A DNA stretch of 5,969 bases from Clostridiaceae bacterium (GCA_012513545.1 JAAZCB010000149.1:1-5969), one strand, 5' to 3'. Shown: positions 1 through 5,969, counted from the stretch's first letter. Made by a program: numbers and translations. The notes: generated from the letters alone by a model not told the origin.

Positions 1-1744
1 CGACCTTACAACAAAAGACTATATTGCACCGGACTCCTTCAACTTCAGCAACAAATCCCGCTTTGAATTTGGCAAAAACTACGGCCAGGTACTATACTTA
101 AAAGATCTGCCGCCGGATCTATCAGACAAACTGCTGTCGGAAATATCGGATATACCGGTAAACATGAGCATTAACCTTCACATCAACAGTGTGGATCAGG
201 ATAAGGCATTAGAACTTGTCAAACAAAAAATAGCCTTTATGGAACAGCAGAAAATTGATGAGCAGAAAAAAGCTCAGAAAGCAGGCTATGATGTTGACAT
301 GATCCCCTATGAATTAAAATTCAGTTTAAAGGAAGCAGAAGAGCTGCTGGATGATCTGCAGAATAAAAACCAGCGTATGTTTAAAGCCACAATGCTTATA
401 TTTACATCAGCAGACTCCCCAGAAGCACTTGAGAACAACGTATACCAGATTACTTCAATAGCCAGGAAGAACAACTGCAAAATAGGTAACCTTGACTACC
501 TGCAGGAAGAAGGCTTGAACTCTTCCCTGCCCCTTGGCAAAAATCATATCAGCATACAGAGAACACTTACCACATCAAGCACTGCAATATTTATTCCTTT
601 TACAACAGTTGAACTGTTTCAAAAAGGCGGCATGTACTACGGGCTCAATGCCCTTTCAAGGAATGTAATATTTTTCGACAGAAAGTCCCTTAAAAATGCA
701 AACGGTTTTATACTTGGGACTCCCGGCTCCGGAAAAAGCTTTGCGGCAAAAAGAGAAATGGTAAATGTCCTTCTAAACAGTGATGATGAAGTGCTGGTAA
801 TTGATCCTGAGGCAGAATATACACCCCTTGCAAAAGGCTTCAATGGAGAGATTATACACATATCAGCTGGAAGTAAAACTCACATAAACCCGTTGGATAT
901 AACTATGGACTATTCCGATGATGACAATCCCCTGCTTTTAAAGTCAGAATTCATACTGTCCTTGTGTGAACTGCTTGTGGGAGGAAGAAGCGGATTATCG
1001 GCACCTGAAAAGACAGTTATTGACCGCAGCGTAAAGCTCACTTATGCAAAGTACTTTTCAAACTCAAAGAATAAAACGGTACCAACGCTTCTGGATTTCC
1101 ATGAAGTGCTCAAAAAACAGCCTGAACAGGAAGCAACAAACATTGCCCTGGCATTGGAATTATACGTTACCGGAAGCCTCGGGGTATTTGCCCAGCCTAC
1201 CAATATTGATATACAAAACAGGTTCGTTATATATGACATTAAGGACCTGGGCAAGCAGCTGCGCACGATGGGAATGCTAATCGTACTTGACCAGATCTGG
1301 AACAGGATAACCCGGAACAGGGCAATAGGAAAACGCACCTGGTTGTACATAGATGAAATCTATTTGCTCTTTCAGAATGAGTACTCTGCAAACTATCTTT
1401 TTGAGTTATACAAAAGGGCAAGGAAATGGGGTGCAGTACCGACAGGATTGACACAAAATGTCGAGGACCTTCTGTTATCAGACCTTGCAAGGCGTATGCT
1501 TTCTAACTCCGACTACATAATGATGCTTAACCAGGCGCCAAGTGACCGGACAGAATTGGCACAGCTATTGAACATTTCAACTCAGCAGCTGGGCTATGTT
1601 ACAAATGCAAATGCCGGACAGGGTCTTCTGTTCAGCGGAAGTTCCATAATCCCATTTATAGATAAGTTTCCGACAGAATCAAAGCTGTATCAAATGATGA
1701 CAACAAAACCGGAAGAAGTCCAAAGAGACAAGGAGGAATTTTAA
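1..1744 (+). CDS. virB4: VirB4-family conjugation ATPase (5' end cut by window edge)
   Basis: This is the ATPase that energises assembly and substrate passage of a Gram-positive type IV secretion (conjugation) channel, acting at the cytoplasmic face of the membrane. The frame is open from base 2, giving 580 visible residues. The first ATG (164) is internal, because the 54 codons before it read as normal VirB4-like protein with no stop. Homologues run near 800 residues, so roughly 200 N-terminal residues are missing here. Seen: Walker A GTPGSGKS at visible residues 239-246 (bases 716-739), followed by EVLVIDPEAEY. Walker B WLYIDEI is at 447-453 (bases 1340-1360), with D451 and E452 as the acidic pair. 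A GLTQNVEDLL motif starts at about 482, then LSNSDYIMMLNQ. A charged, probably helical insertion lies around residues 70-130. All nucleotide-binding motifs are intact. The stop TAA abuts the next gene's ATG. Family assignment is secure; assignment to the CTn/Tn1549-type branch rests on the neighbours. Confidence 0.93.
   Translation, partial: DLTTKDYIAPDSFNFSNKSRFEFGKNYGQVLYLKDLPPDLSDKLLSEISDIPVNMSINLHINSVDQDKALELVKQKIAFMEQQKIDEQKKAQKAGYDVDMIPYELKFSLKEAEELLDDLQNKNQRMFKATMLIFTSADSPEALENNVYQITSIARKNNCKIGNLDYLQEEGLNSSLPLGKNHISIQRTLTTSSTAIFIPFTTVELFQKGGMYYGLNALSRNVIFFDRKSLKNANGFILGTPGSGKSFAAKREMVNVLLNSDDEVLVIDPEAEYTPLAKGFNGEIIHISAGSKTHINPLDITMDYSDDDNPLLLKSEFILSLCELLVGGRSGLSAPEKTVIDRSVKLTYAKYFSNSKNKTVPTLLDFHEVLKKQPEQEATNIALALELYVTGSLGVFAQPTNIDIQNRFVIYDIKDLGKQLRTMGMLIVLDQIWNRITRNRAIGKRTWLYIDEIYLLFQNEYSANYLFELYKRARKWGAVPTGLTQNVEDLLLSDLARRMLSNSDYIMMLNQAPSDRTELAQLLNISTQQLGYVTNANAGQGLLFSGSSIIPFIDKFPTESKLYQMMTTKPEEVQRDKEEF
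1730..1736 (+). promoter_or_regulatory. Ribosome binding site for the 102-residue gene
   Basis: A perfect AAGGAGG lies inside the last codons of the VirB4 gene, 8 bases before the ATG at 1745. The downstream gene therefore has its own strong initiation signal as well as being positioned for termination-reinitiation (TAA directly followed by ATG). Confidence 0.85.
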
Positions 1745-2053
1745 ATGAATAAAAATGAAGAATCCATCTTTTCATGTTTGACCATAAGGGATCCTGAGCA
1801 GGCTTTCCAAAATGCAATCAAAAAAGGACTTAAAAACCCTGATGACTACATGTACATGCACAGTGCCGAAGGAAAAGATTTTTTCAAGCACATCGATACA
1901 AGATCGTATATATCTTTTGATATCAATGACAAAATCAGCTTTAAAGACATCCTGAAAAAGCTATCCATAAGGGACAGGATAAATAAAATAAAGGATATGG
2001 CAAAATCAAGAACCGATGCAAAGAACAGCATTAACAAAGACCCCGAAAGGTAA
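1745..2053 (+). CDS. Small conserved-looking conjugative-element protein, function unknown
   Basis: The gene encodes a 102-residue soluble protein with no signal peptide, membrane segment or cysteine motif (one Cys, C11). I cannot assign it to a named family. It has two visible parts. Residues 14-58 look like a compact folded domain with an IRDPEQAF start, a KKGLKNPDDYMYM stretch (26-38) and a DTRSYISF end (51-58). Residues 60-102 are a highly charged, Lys/Arg-rich, probably helical tail. The gene is certainly real: it has a perfect AAGGAGG 8 bases upstream, its ATG directly follows the VirB4 stop, and the next gene starts 8 bases after its stop. Position between the VirB4 ATPase and the wall hydrolase suggests an accessory role in the transfer channel or its regulation. 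That is inference from context only. I have a loose impression that similar small proteins follow virB4 in other clostridial elements, but I cannot verify it. Confidence 0.82.
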   Translation: MNKNEESIFSCLTIRDPEQAFQNAIKKGLKNPDDYMYMHSAEGKDFFKHIDTRSYISFDINDKISFKDILKKLSIRDRINKIKDMAKSRTDAKNSINKDPER

Positions 2054-2061
2054 AAAAGGCT

Positions 2062-3474
2062 ATGGGAAAAATACAATCTGCAGCAAACAGAAAACAAAAT
2101 CATATCTCCAAAATAAAGCCTTCAATCCTTAGGGTTATACAAATACCAGAAAACAAACTTAAGCATGGCAGCCCAAAAAGAAATGCTGATCTGAGATTGA
2201 TAAAAACTGCAAATGAAGCAATCATAAATTCCAATTGCGATAAAAATGAGGATCTTGGAATACAAACAGTTGTTAAAACCAAAAACGCAGTAGTAACTTC
2301 CTCAAGAACAGCTAAAAAAACAGTCAAGGCAGGAAAAAAAGCTGTTAAAACAGCCCGTTATACAATTAAAGCAGGAAAAAGAGCAGTCAGAACAGCTATA
2401 AAAACAGTACACGCAGTCAAGACAGCTGCTATGCTGCTCTCAAACCCTGTAGTTTTAAAGGCTATACTAATAACCTCCATTGTCGCAGTTGTTTTAATTG
2501 CAGCAATAGCAGTCATATCCTCCATAGCCGGTATTTTCTCAAGCCTGACCTTTTCAAGCAAATCAAATGACCTGACTGAAACACACAAATACATAACGGA
2601 GCTTGATACAGACCTGCTGCTTGAGATTAACAAAGTGGAAAGCAGGTCAAAATGGTCTTCAATAGATGAGTTCCATTACTATACCGATATTGGAAGGCTT
2701 AAGGGAATAGACATTGATGAAATAAACATTACAACCGACACAACAAAACTTATTGCATACCTTACCTCAATATATGATGACTTCAGCTTTAAATCAGTTA
2801 AAAAAGAAATTCAGGAGATACATTCAAAGCTCTACAAAATAAGCTACAAGGAATGGGAGGAAGAAGAAACTTATTACACTACTTCAACTGATCCGGCTAC
2901 TTGTGAGGAAAGCAGAACAAAGCACACAAAGACAGTAGATCATCTGGATATAACACTGAAGGGAATCCTATTTGATGACTGGCTGGAGCTTCATGGCAAC
3001 CTGGATGCTTTACAAAAAGAACGTTATGAGAACATCCTGGCTTGCGGAGGTTCTACAATGCTCAAATGCTATGGCAGCCCTTTTGCCGATACCGACTGGA
3101 GGCAGCATTTAAGTTCACGTTTTGGGTACAGATTGGATCCTGTCTCTGAAAAAAAGGCATTCCATAACGGCATTGATATATCCCTTCCCTCTGGAACTGA
3201 AATAAATTCCGTATCGGACGGTATTGCAAAAGTCGGATATGACCCAAACGGTTATGGAAAGTATGTAACCATAACCGCTACTTTCAATGGTAATACTGAA
3301 ATCTCCTTCCTCTATGGGCATTGTAAAACTGTTCTTGTTACTGATGGCCAGGCTGTTAAAAAAGGTGATGTAATTGCAACTGTAGGTTCAACTGGAAAAA
3401 GCACAGGCAACCATTTGCACTTGACCTATATGATCGACGGTACAGCCCTTAATCCTGAATTCTATCTTGAATAG
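2062..3474 (+). CDS. Membrane-anchored M23 (LytM) peptidase, CD1108-like conjugation protein
   Basis: This is a 470-residue, probable channel-associated peptidoglycan endopeptidase that loosens the donor wall for the conjugation apparatus. Domains: residues 1-68 are basic and cytoplasmic. Residues 69-124 carry lysine-rich 14-residue repeats. About 134-158 form one transmembrane helix (AILITSIVAVVLIAAIAV...), with the basic side inside. About 160-340 are an extracellular region of unknown fold with C281, C328 and C336. About 345-470 are the M23 domain. The zinc site is complete: HNGID gives H368 and D372, and HLH (451-453) gives H453 as ligand with H451 catalytic; GHC holds H420. No lysozyme, NlpC/P60 or CHAP domain is present. 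The N-terminal layout resembles the CD1108-type proteins of clostridial elements, as I recall them. The start ATG 2062 has only a weak GAAAGG (2045-2050, 11 bases away), so translation probably depends on coupling to the gene ending 8 bases upstream. The M23 call is secure; the exact family name is less so. Confidence 0.9.
   Translation: MGKIQSAANRKQNHISKIKPSILRVIQIPENKLKHGSPKRNADLRLIKTANEAIINSNCDKNEDLGIQTVVKTKNAVVTSSRTAKKTVKAGKKAVKTARYTIKAGKRAVRTAIKTVHAVKTAAMLLSNPVVLKAILITSIVAVVLIAAIAVISSIAGIFSSLTFSSKSNDLTETHKYITELDTDLLLEINKVESRSKWSSIDEFHYYTDIGRLKGIDIDEINITTDTTKLIAYLTSIYDDFSFKSVKKEIQEIHSKLYKISYKEWEEEETYYTTSTDPATCEESRTKHTKTVDHLDITLKGILFDDWLELHGNLDALQKERYENILACGGSTMLKCYGSPFADTDWRQHLSSRFGYRLDPVSEKKAFHNGIDISLPSGTEINSVSDGIAKVGYDPNGYGKYVTITATFNGNTEISFLYGHCKTVLVTDGQAVKKGDVIATVGSTGKSTGNHLHLTYMIDGTALNPEFYLE
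2308..2433 (+). repeat. Three tandem 42-bp units encoding a 14-residue basic repeat
   Basis: Units lie at 2308-2349, 2350-2391 and 2392-2433 within the M23 gene. They encode TAKKTVKAGKKAVK, TARYTIKAGKRAVR and the more diverged TAIKTVHAVKTAAM (residues 83-124). Residues 69-82 (TVVKTKNAVVTSSR) may be a fourth, decayed unit. By eye, units 1 and 2 match at about 29 of 42 bases, so this is an old protein-level duplication and not a recent DNA expansion. Small or aliphatic residues at unit positions 2, 6, 9 and 13 give a heptad-like stripe, with Lys/Arg filling the other faces. Confidence 0.75.
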
Positions 3475-3487
3475 AGCAAACTGCAGT

Positions 3488-3495
3488 AAAGGAGG
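3488..3495 (+). promoter_or_regulatory. Ribosome binding site for the DUF4315-like gene
   Basis: AAAGGAGG lies in the 32-bp gap after the M23 stop, 11 bases before the ATG at 3507. That spacing is slightly long, but no ATG, GTG or TTG in the same frame lies closer, so 3507 is the start. Confidence 0.8.
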
Positions 3496-3506
3496 CTTAT
3501 ATCAGC

Positions 3507-3725
3507 ATGAGTGAAAAAAGGATTAAAACAATTGAAGAAAAAATGGCCGAAAAAACAGCACTTATTGAAAAACTCAAAGAGCGCATAAAGACTGATACAG
3601 AAAAAATAAAGAGCATTGAAAAAGAGATCGAAACACTTGAAAGCCTGCAGATAAAAGGTGTAATAAAAGACCTGGAACTTCCCTTCCCTGAAGTAATCAA
3701 ACTGTTAAAAGAATTAAAACAGTAA
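3507..3725 (+). CDS. Small coiled-coil protein, DUF4315-like
   Basis: The product is 72 residues, soluble and very charged (mostly Lys and Glu), with no cysteine or membrane segment. Residues 6-47 form an obvious coiled coil: hydrophobic residues recur at 6, 9, 13, 20, 23, 27, 34, 37, 41 and 44. A short globular tail follows, with IKGVIKDLELPFPEVIKLLK at 49-68. A coiled coil followed by a LxLPFPEVIxLL-type tail matches my recollection of DUF4315, a protein found next to the peptidase and topoisomerase genes in clostridial conjugative elements. The molecular function is not known to me; dimerisation or a bridging role in the transfer machinery is plausible. A strong RBS and co-directional neighbours confirm that it is expressed. 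The antisense open frame over the same bases is a shadow of its Lys/Glu-rich codons. Confidence 0.83.
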   Translation: MSEKRIKTIEEKMAEKTALIEKLKERIKTDTEKIKSIEKEIETLESLQIKGVIKDLELPFPEVIKLLKELKQ

Positions 3726-3798
3726 AGTATTGAAATAGTAATGCAATTGAAATAATCATACTTACTCAAACAAAAAAACTTAAAAAGAGGTGATGCAA
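3726..3798 (+). other. 73-bp intergenic gap before topB with small AT-rich repeats
   Basis: This is the longest non-coding stretch in the window. It holds the nonamer ATTGAAATA twice (3729-3737 and 3746-3754). An imperfect inverted repeat, GTAAAGTAT (3722-3730, overlapping the DUF4315 stop) against ATACTTAC (3758-3765), has one bulged base and a 27-base loop. No U-run follows it, so it is not a convincing terminator. TTGAAA (3730-3735) with AATAAT (3751-3756) gives a sub-optimal promoter match with a 15-base spacer. Each of these could be chance in AT-rich DNA. Confidence 0.35.
3786..3794 (+). promoter_or_regulatory. Ribosome binding site that fixes the topB start at 3799
   Basis: AGAGGTGAT is a near-perfect anti-16S match. 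The GTG at 3790 and the ATG at 3793 lie inside or overlap it and so cannot be its start codons. The ATG at 3799 sits 8 bases after the AGAGG core (3786-3790), which is standard spacing. Confidence 0.85.
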
Positions 3799-5934
3799 AT
3801 GACTTTTCATAAGCTTATCATTGCGGAAAAGCCATCAGTTGCCGTTGAATTGGCAAAAGCAGTCGGAGCAACCAAAAGAGAGTCCGGCTTTATCTCCGGC
3901 AGCGGCTACTATGTGACATGGTGTGTAGGCCATTTGATTGAAACCGCAATGCCTGAAGACTACTGTGAGGAACATAAAAAGTGGTCAATAGATCCCCTGC
4001 CCATTATCCCGGATCCATGGAGGTATAAAGTATCAAGTCGTACCAAATTACAATACCAAACCGTCAAAGAACTTATTAACAGACCGGATGTTGATGAATT
4101 GATCTGTGCGACTGACTCAGGACGTGAAGGTGAACTGATATTCAGACTTGTATACAACCAGACAGGATCTAAAAAGCCTTTCAAAAGACTCTGGATAAGC
4201 TCTATGGAAGAATCGGCCATCAAAGAAGGTCTATCAAAAATGAAGGACGGCCGGGAATATGACAAACTTTACTGTTCTGCCCTATCAAGACTTCAGGCTG
4301 ACTGGCTTGTCGGCATAAATGTATCAAGACTCTTCAGCTGCCTTTACAATAAAACCTTAAACATAGGGCGAGTTCAAACACCAACCATTAACCTTATAGT
4401 CGAGAGGCAAAAAGAGATTGATAACTTCAAGCCTCAGCCCTACTATATCTTGTCTGCCGATTGCGGAGGATTTATTGCAGCAAGGCGCGTGGATCAGGAG
4501 CCGGAAGCCAAAAAGCTCCTTGAGCTTTGCAACGGTAAGAATGCAGTTGTGTCAAGCATAACAAAAAAGCCATGCAAGGAAAATCCGGCTGCATTATATG
4601 ACCTCACTACCCTGCAGAGAGAAGCAAACAAGCTATTAGGCCTATCTGCCCAACAAACCTTGGATGCAGCACAAAGCCTATATGAAAAGAAACTGATTAC
4701 ATATCCCAGGACTGACAGCAGGTACCTGACAGAGGATATGACTGACAGTACAAAAAACGTGATGCAAAAAACTCTAAAGCTGGACTTCATAAATCCAAAA
4801 ACACATGAACACTATGATATTAGCAAAGCAGATATATCCTCCCTTGTTAACAACAAAAAGGTTACCGACCACCATGCAATAATACCCACCGGTTCCATAG
4901 ACAAAATACCGGACCTCAGCCTCAATGAAAAGAATATACTGCTGCTAATAACATATAAACTCCTGGTTGCTGCATATATACCTCATGAATACACAAAAAC
5001 AGACATAACCATTACAATTGAAAGCACAGAGTTCACAGCCTCCGGAAGACAAATTACCTGTAGAGGCTTCAAGGGGATCCAGGACCACCTGACAGAGTTG
5101 CTTAAAATAAAAGACCACGAAGATGAAAATAAAAAAGATCCGAACCACTACAACAGTGACAGCATACCTGAATTAAGCCAAGGAGATATAATTCCGGACG
5201 TACCGGTAGCGTCAAATAAAAAAATGACTTCTCCACCAAAACCATATACAGAAGACACTCTCCTGTCTGCTATGGAAAATGCATTAAGAGCAATTGATGA
5301 TGAAGATTTGAAAAAAGACGTTGCAGGTATAGGCTTGGGAACTCCGGCAACAAGAGCCGGTATAATCGAAAGGATAATAAAAACAGGCTTCATCGAAAGA
5401 AAAAAGAAAAATTTGCTGCCAACACCGGCAGCATTTTCTCTTATTGATGTGGTTCCGGACAAAATCAAAAGTCCCTGCCTTACAGCCGAATGGGAACAAA
5501 AGCTTGAACATATAAACCAGGGCTCTTTAAGTTACACAGATTTCTATACCGGTATTGCAGAGTTTGTAAAAAGCCTTACAGATGAATACAAAGGAAAGGA
5601 GAGCGACAGCGAAAAATTCAGAGAAGAAAAGGAGGTTATAGGCAGGTGTCCGCGCTGCGGGAAAAACATCTATGAAGGCAAATCAAATTACTATTGTGAA
5701 TCGGGAAAGGAGTGCAATTTCAGTCTTTGGAAGGAAGACAAGTTCTTTACATCCAAGAAAAAATCACTTTCAAAAAAAATTGCCAAAGAAATCCTTAAAA
5801 ACGGCAGGGCAAAAGTTACTGGCCTCTTCTCAGAAAAAACAGGCAAAGCCTATGATGCCTATGTTTCTATTGAAGATACCGGTACTTACATCAATTATAA
5901 AATTGAGTTCATAAGCAATAAGATAAGGAGTTGA
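3799..5934 (+). CDS. topB: DNA topoisomerase III (type IA)
   Basis: A 711-residue type IA topoisomerase that cuts one strand through a 5'-phosphotyrosine and passes another, resolving linked or single-stranded intermediates during element transfer or replication. Start 3799 is chosen because the RBS overlaps the two earlier in-frame codons. The Toprim domain (about 1-145) has IIAEKPSVA with E10, and ATDSGREGE with D106, E110 and E112. The position of the second Asp of DxD is Gly (G108), as I recall for Firmicute TopB proteins. IGRVQTP is at 189-195. The active-site motif YPRTDSRYL starts at the nucleophile Y302. DHHAIIPTG is at 357-365 and GTPATRAG starts at 514. A C4 zinc ribbon uses C617, C620, C633 and C639. 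Residues 645-705 resemble the Toprim C-terminal repeat (GRAKVTGLFSEKTGKAYDAY). Length and motifs are complete, so it should be active. TopB next to DUF4315 and a wall hydrolase is typical of clostridial conjugative elements. A housekeeping copy is unlikely in this context. Confidence 0.96.
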   Translation: MTFHKLIIAEKPSVAVELAKAVGATKRESGFISGSGYYVTWCVGHLIETAMPEDYCEEHKKWSIDPLPIIPDPWRYKVSSRTKLQYQTVKELINRPDVDELICATDSGREGELIFRLVYNQTGSKKPFKRLWISSMEESAIKEGLSKMKDGREYDKLYCSALSRLQADWLVGINVSRLFSCLYNKTLNIGRVQTPTINLIVERQKEIDNFKPQPYYILSADCGGFIAARRVDQEPEAKKLLELCNGKNAVVSSITKKPCKENPAALYDLTTLQREANKLLGLSAQQTLDAAQSLYEKKLITYPRTDSRYLTEDMTDSTKNVMQKTLKLDFINPKTHEHYDISKADISSLVNNKKVTDHHAIIPTGSIDKIPDLSLNEKNILLLITYKLLVAAYIPHEYTKTDITITIESTEFTASGRQITCRGFKGIQDHLTELLKIKDHEDENKKDPNHYNSDSIPELSQGDIIPDVPVASNKKMTSPPKPYTEDTLLSAMENALRAIDDEDLKKDVAGIGLGTPATRAGIIERIIKTGFIERKKKNLLPTPAAFSLIDVVPDKIKSPCLTAEWEQKLEHINQGSLSYTDFYTGIAEFVKSLTDEYKGKESDSEKFREEKEVIGRCPRCGKNIYEGKSNYYCESGKECNFSLWKEDKFFTSKKKSLSKKIAKEILKNGRAKVTGLFSEKTGKAYDAYVSIEDTGTYINYKIEFISNKIRS
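5641..5715 (+). other. Zinc ribbon coding segment of TopB
   Basis: Four cysteines in a CPRC-x12-C-x5-C arrangement (codons at 5647, 5656, 5695 and 5713) form a single C4 zinc ribbon between the type IA core and the C-terminal repeat. Zinc ribbons of this kind in topoisomerases bind single-stranded DNA (family knowledge). Confidence 0.75.
5925..5930 (+). promoter_or_regulatory. Ribosome binding site for the gene starting at 5939
   Basis: AAGGAG lies inside the last topB codons, 8 bases before the ATG at 5939. This is strong support that the truncated downstream frame is a real gene continuing the operon. Confidence 0.8.
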
Positions 5935-5938
5935 TTTG

Positions 5939-5969
5939 ATGAGTCTATTATTTGATAGAGAAAATGACC
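5939..5969 (+). CDS. Start of next operon gene, unidentified (3' end cut by window edge)
   Basis: Only ten codons are visible (MSLLFDREND). The ATG lies 4 bases after the topB stop and has an AAGGAG at ideal spacing, so it is very probably translationally linked to topB. Ten residues are too few to identify a family. In related elements topB is often followed by helicase/methylase-like or antirestriction genes, but nothing here distinguishes between those. Confidence 0.7.
   Translation, partial: MSLLFDREND

Noticed and set aside
1044..1280. 78-codon plus-strand frame overlapping virB4
   Set aside because: It is out of frame with the VirB4 coding sequence, has no RBS and has a composition typical of a shifted reading of that gene.
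1042..1350. 102-codon open frame on the minus strand inside virB4
   Set aside because: It lies fully within the VirB4 ATPase domain and shows no RBS or recognisable protein character, so it is a shadow frame. The same applies to the minus-strand frames at 637-861 and 1239-1490.
2334..2340. A-AAA-AAA heptamer in frame in the M23 gene, a possible -1 slippery site
   Set aside because: A -1 shift meets TAA at 2346-2348 within three codons. I see no stimulatory stem-loop or internal RBS, and poly-A runs are expected from the lysine-rich repeats.
2358..2633. Minus-strand frame with hydrophobic, membrane-like translation
   Set aside because: It is the antisense of the M23 protein's Lys/Ala repeats and transmembrane helix. 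Hydrophobic runs are expected there, and no start signal is seen.
3722..3765. Rho-independent terminator between the DUF4315 gene and topB
   Set aside because: The stem is AT-rich with a bulge and a long loop, and no T-run follows it on the plus strand. Downstream genes continue in the same direction.
3497..3769. 90-codon minus-strand frame covering the DUF4315-like gene
   Set aside because: It reads as Ser/Phe/Ile-rich antisense of Lys/Glu codons. The plus-strand gene has a strong RBS and a clear coiled coil.
5672..5914. 80-codon plus-strand frame inside the 3' end of topB
   Set aside because: The TopB frame through here carries the zinc ribbon and C-terminal repeat. The nearest RBS-like AAGGAGG (5630-5636) is about 35 bases from this ATG and is explained by TopB codons.
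1..5969. CRISPR array, tRNA or rRNA, insertion sequence, att site, origin of transfer
   Set aside because: I looked across both strands. The window is about 98% protein-coding with no room for these and no matching sequence features. An oriT or att site would be expected near the relaxase or at the element ends, outside this window.

Overview
The window is almost entirely (about 98%) plus-strand coding sequence. It is one compact co-directional operon from the transfer region of a Gram-positive integrative conjugative element of the clostridial CTn/Tn1549 type. Low to moderate G+C, canonical AAGGAGG/GAGGTGAT ribosome binding sites, A/T-rich codon choice and the gene families all point to a Clostridia-class Firmicute. 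I cannot name the species. No integrase, relaxase, tRNA, att site or cargo gene is visible, so the element's ends lie outside the window.

Layout: (1) <1-1744, a VirB4-type conjugation ATPase that lacks its N-terminus because the window starts inside the gene. (2) 1745-2053, a 102-residue conserved-looking protein of unknown function, whose ATG follows the VirB4 stop directly. (3) 2062-3474, a 470-residue membrane-anchored peptidoglycan hydrolase with a lysine-rich repeated cytoplasmic region, one transmembrane helix and an intact extracellular M23 (LytM) metallopeptidase domain. It resembles the CD1108-type mobile-element protein. (4) 3507-3725, a 72-residue coiled-coil protein of the DUF4315 kind. 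(5) A 73-bp gap with small AT-rich repeats. (6) 3799-5934, a full-length topoisomerase III (TopB) with all catalytic motifs, a zinc ribbon and a C-terminal Toprim-associated repeat. (7) 5939->5969, the first ten codons of another gene with a good ribosome binding site.

How they fit together (inference from family knowledge): VirB4 powers assembly and operation of the type IV secretion channel. The M23 protein opens the cell wall locally and scaffolds the channel. The 102-residue and DUF4315 proteins are probably accessory factors. TopB handles DNA topology during processing or replication of the element. The strict co-orientation, near-zero spacing and lack of an internal terminator suggest one transcript.

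I see no wholly new system. The items most worth a second look are the uncharacterised 102-residue gene, the 14-residue basic repeat in front of the membrane helix of the M23 protein, the absence of a DUF4366-type gene between DUF4315 and topB, and start-site corrections for two genes.
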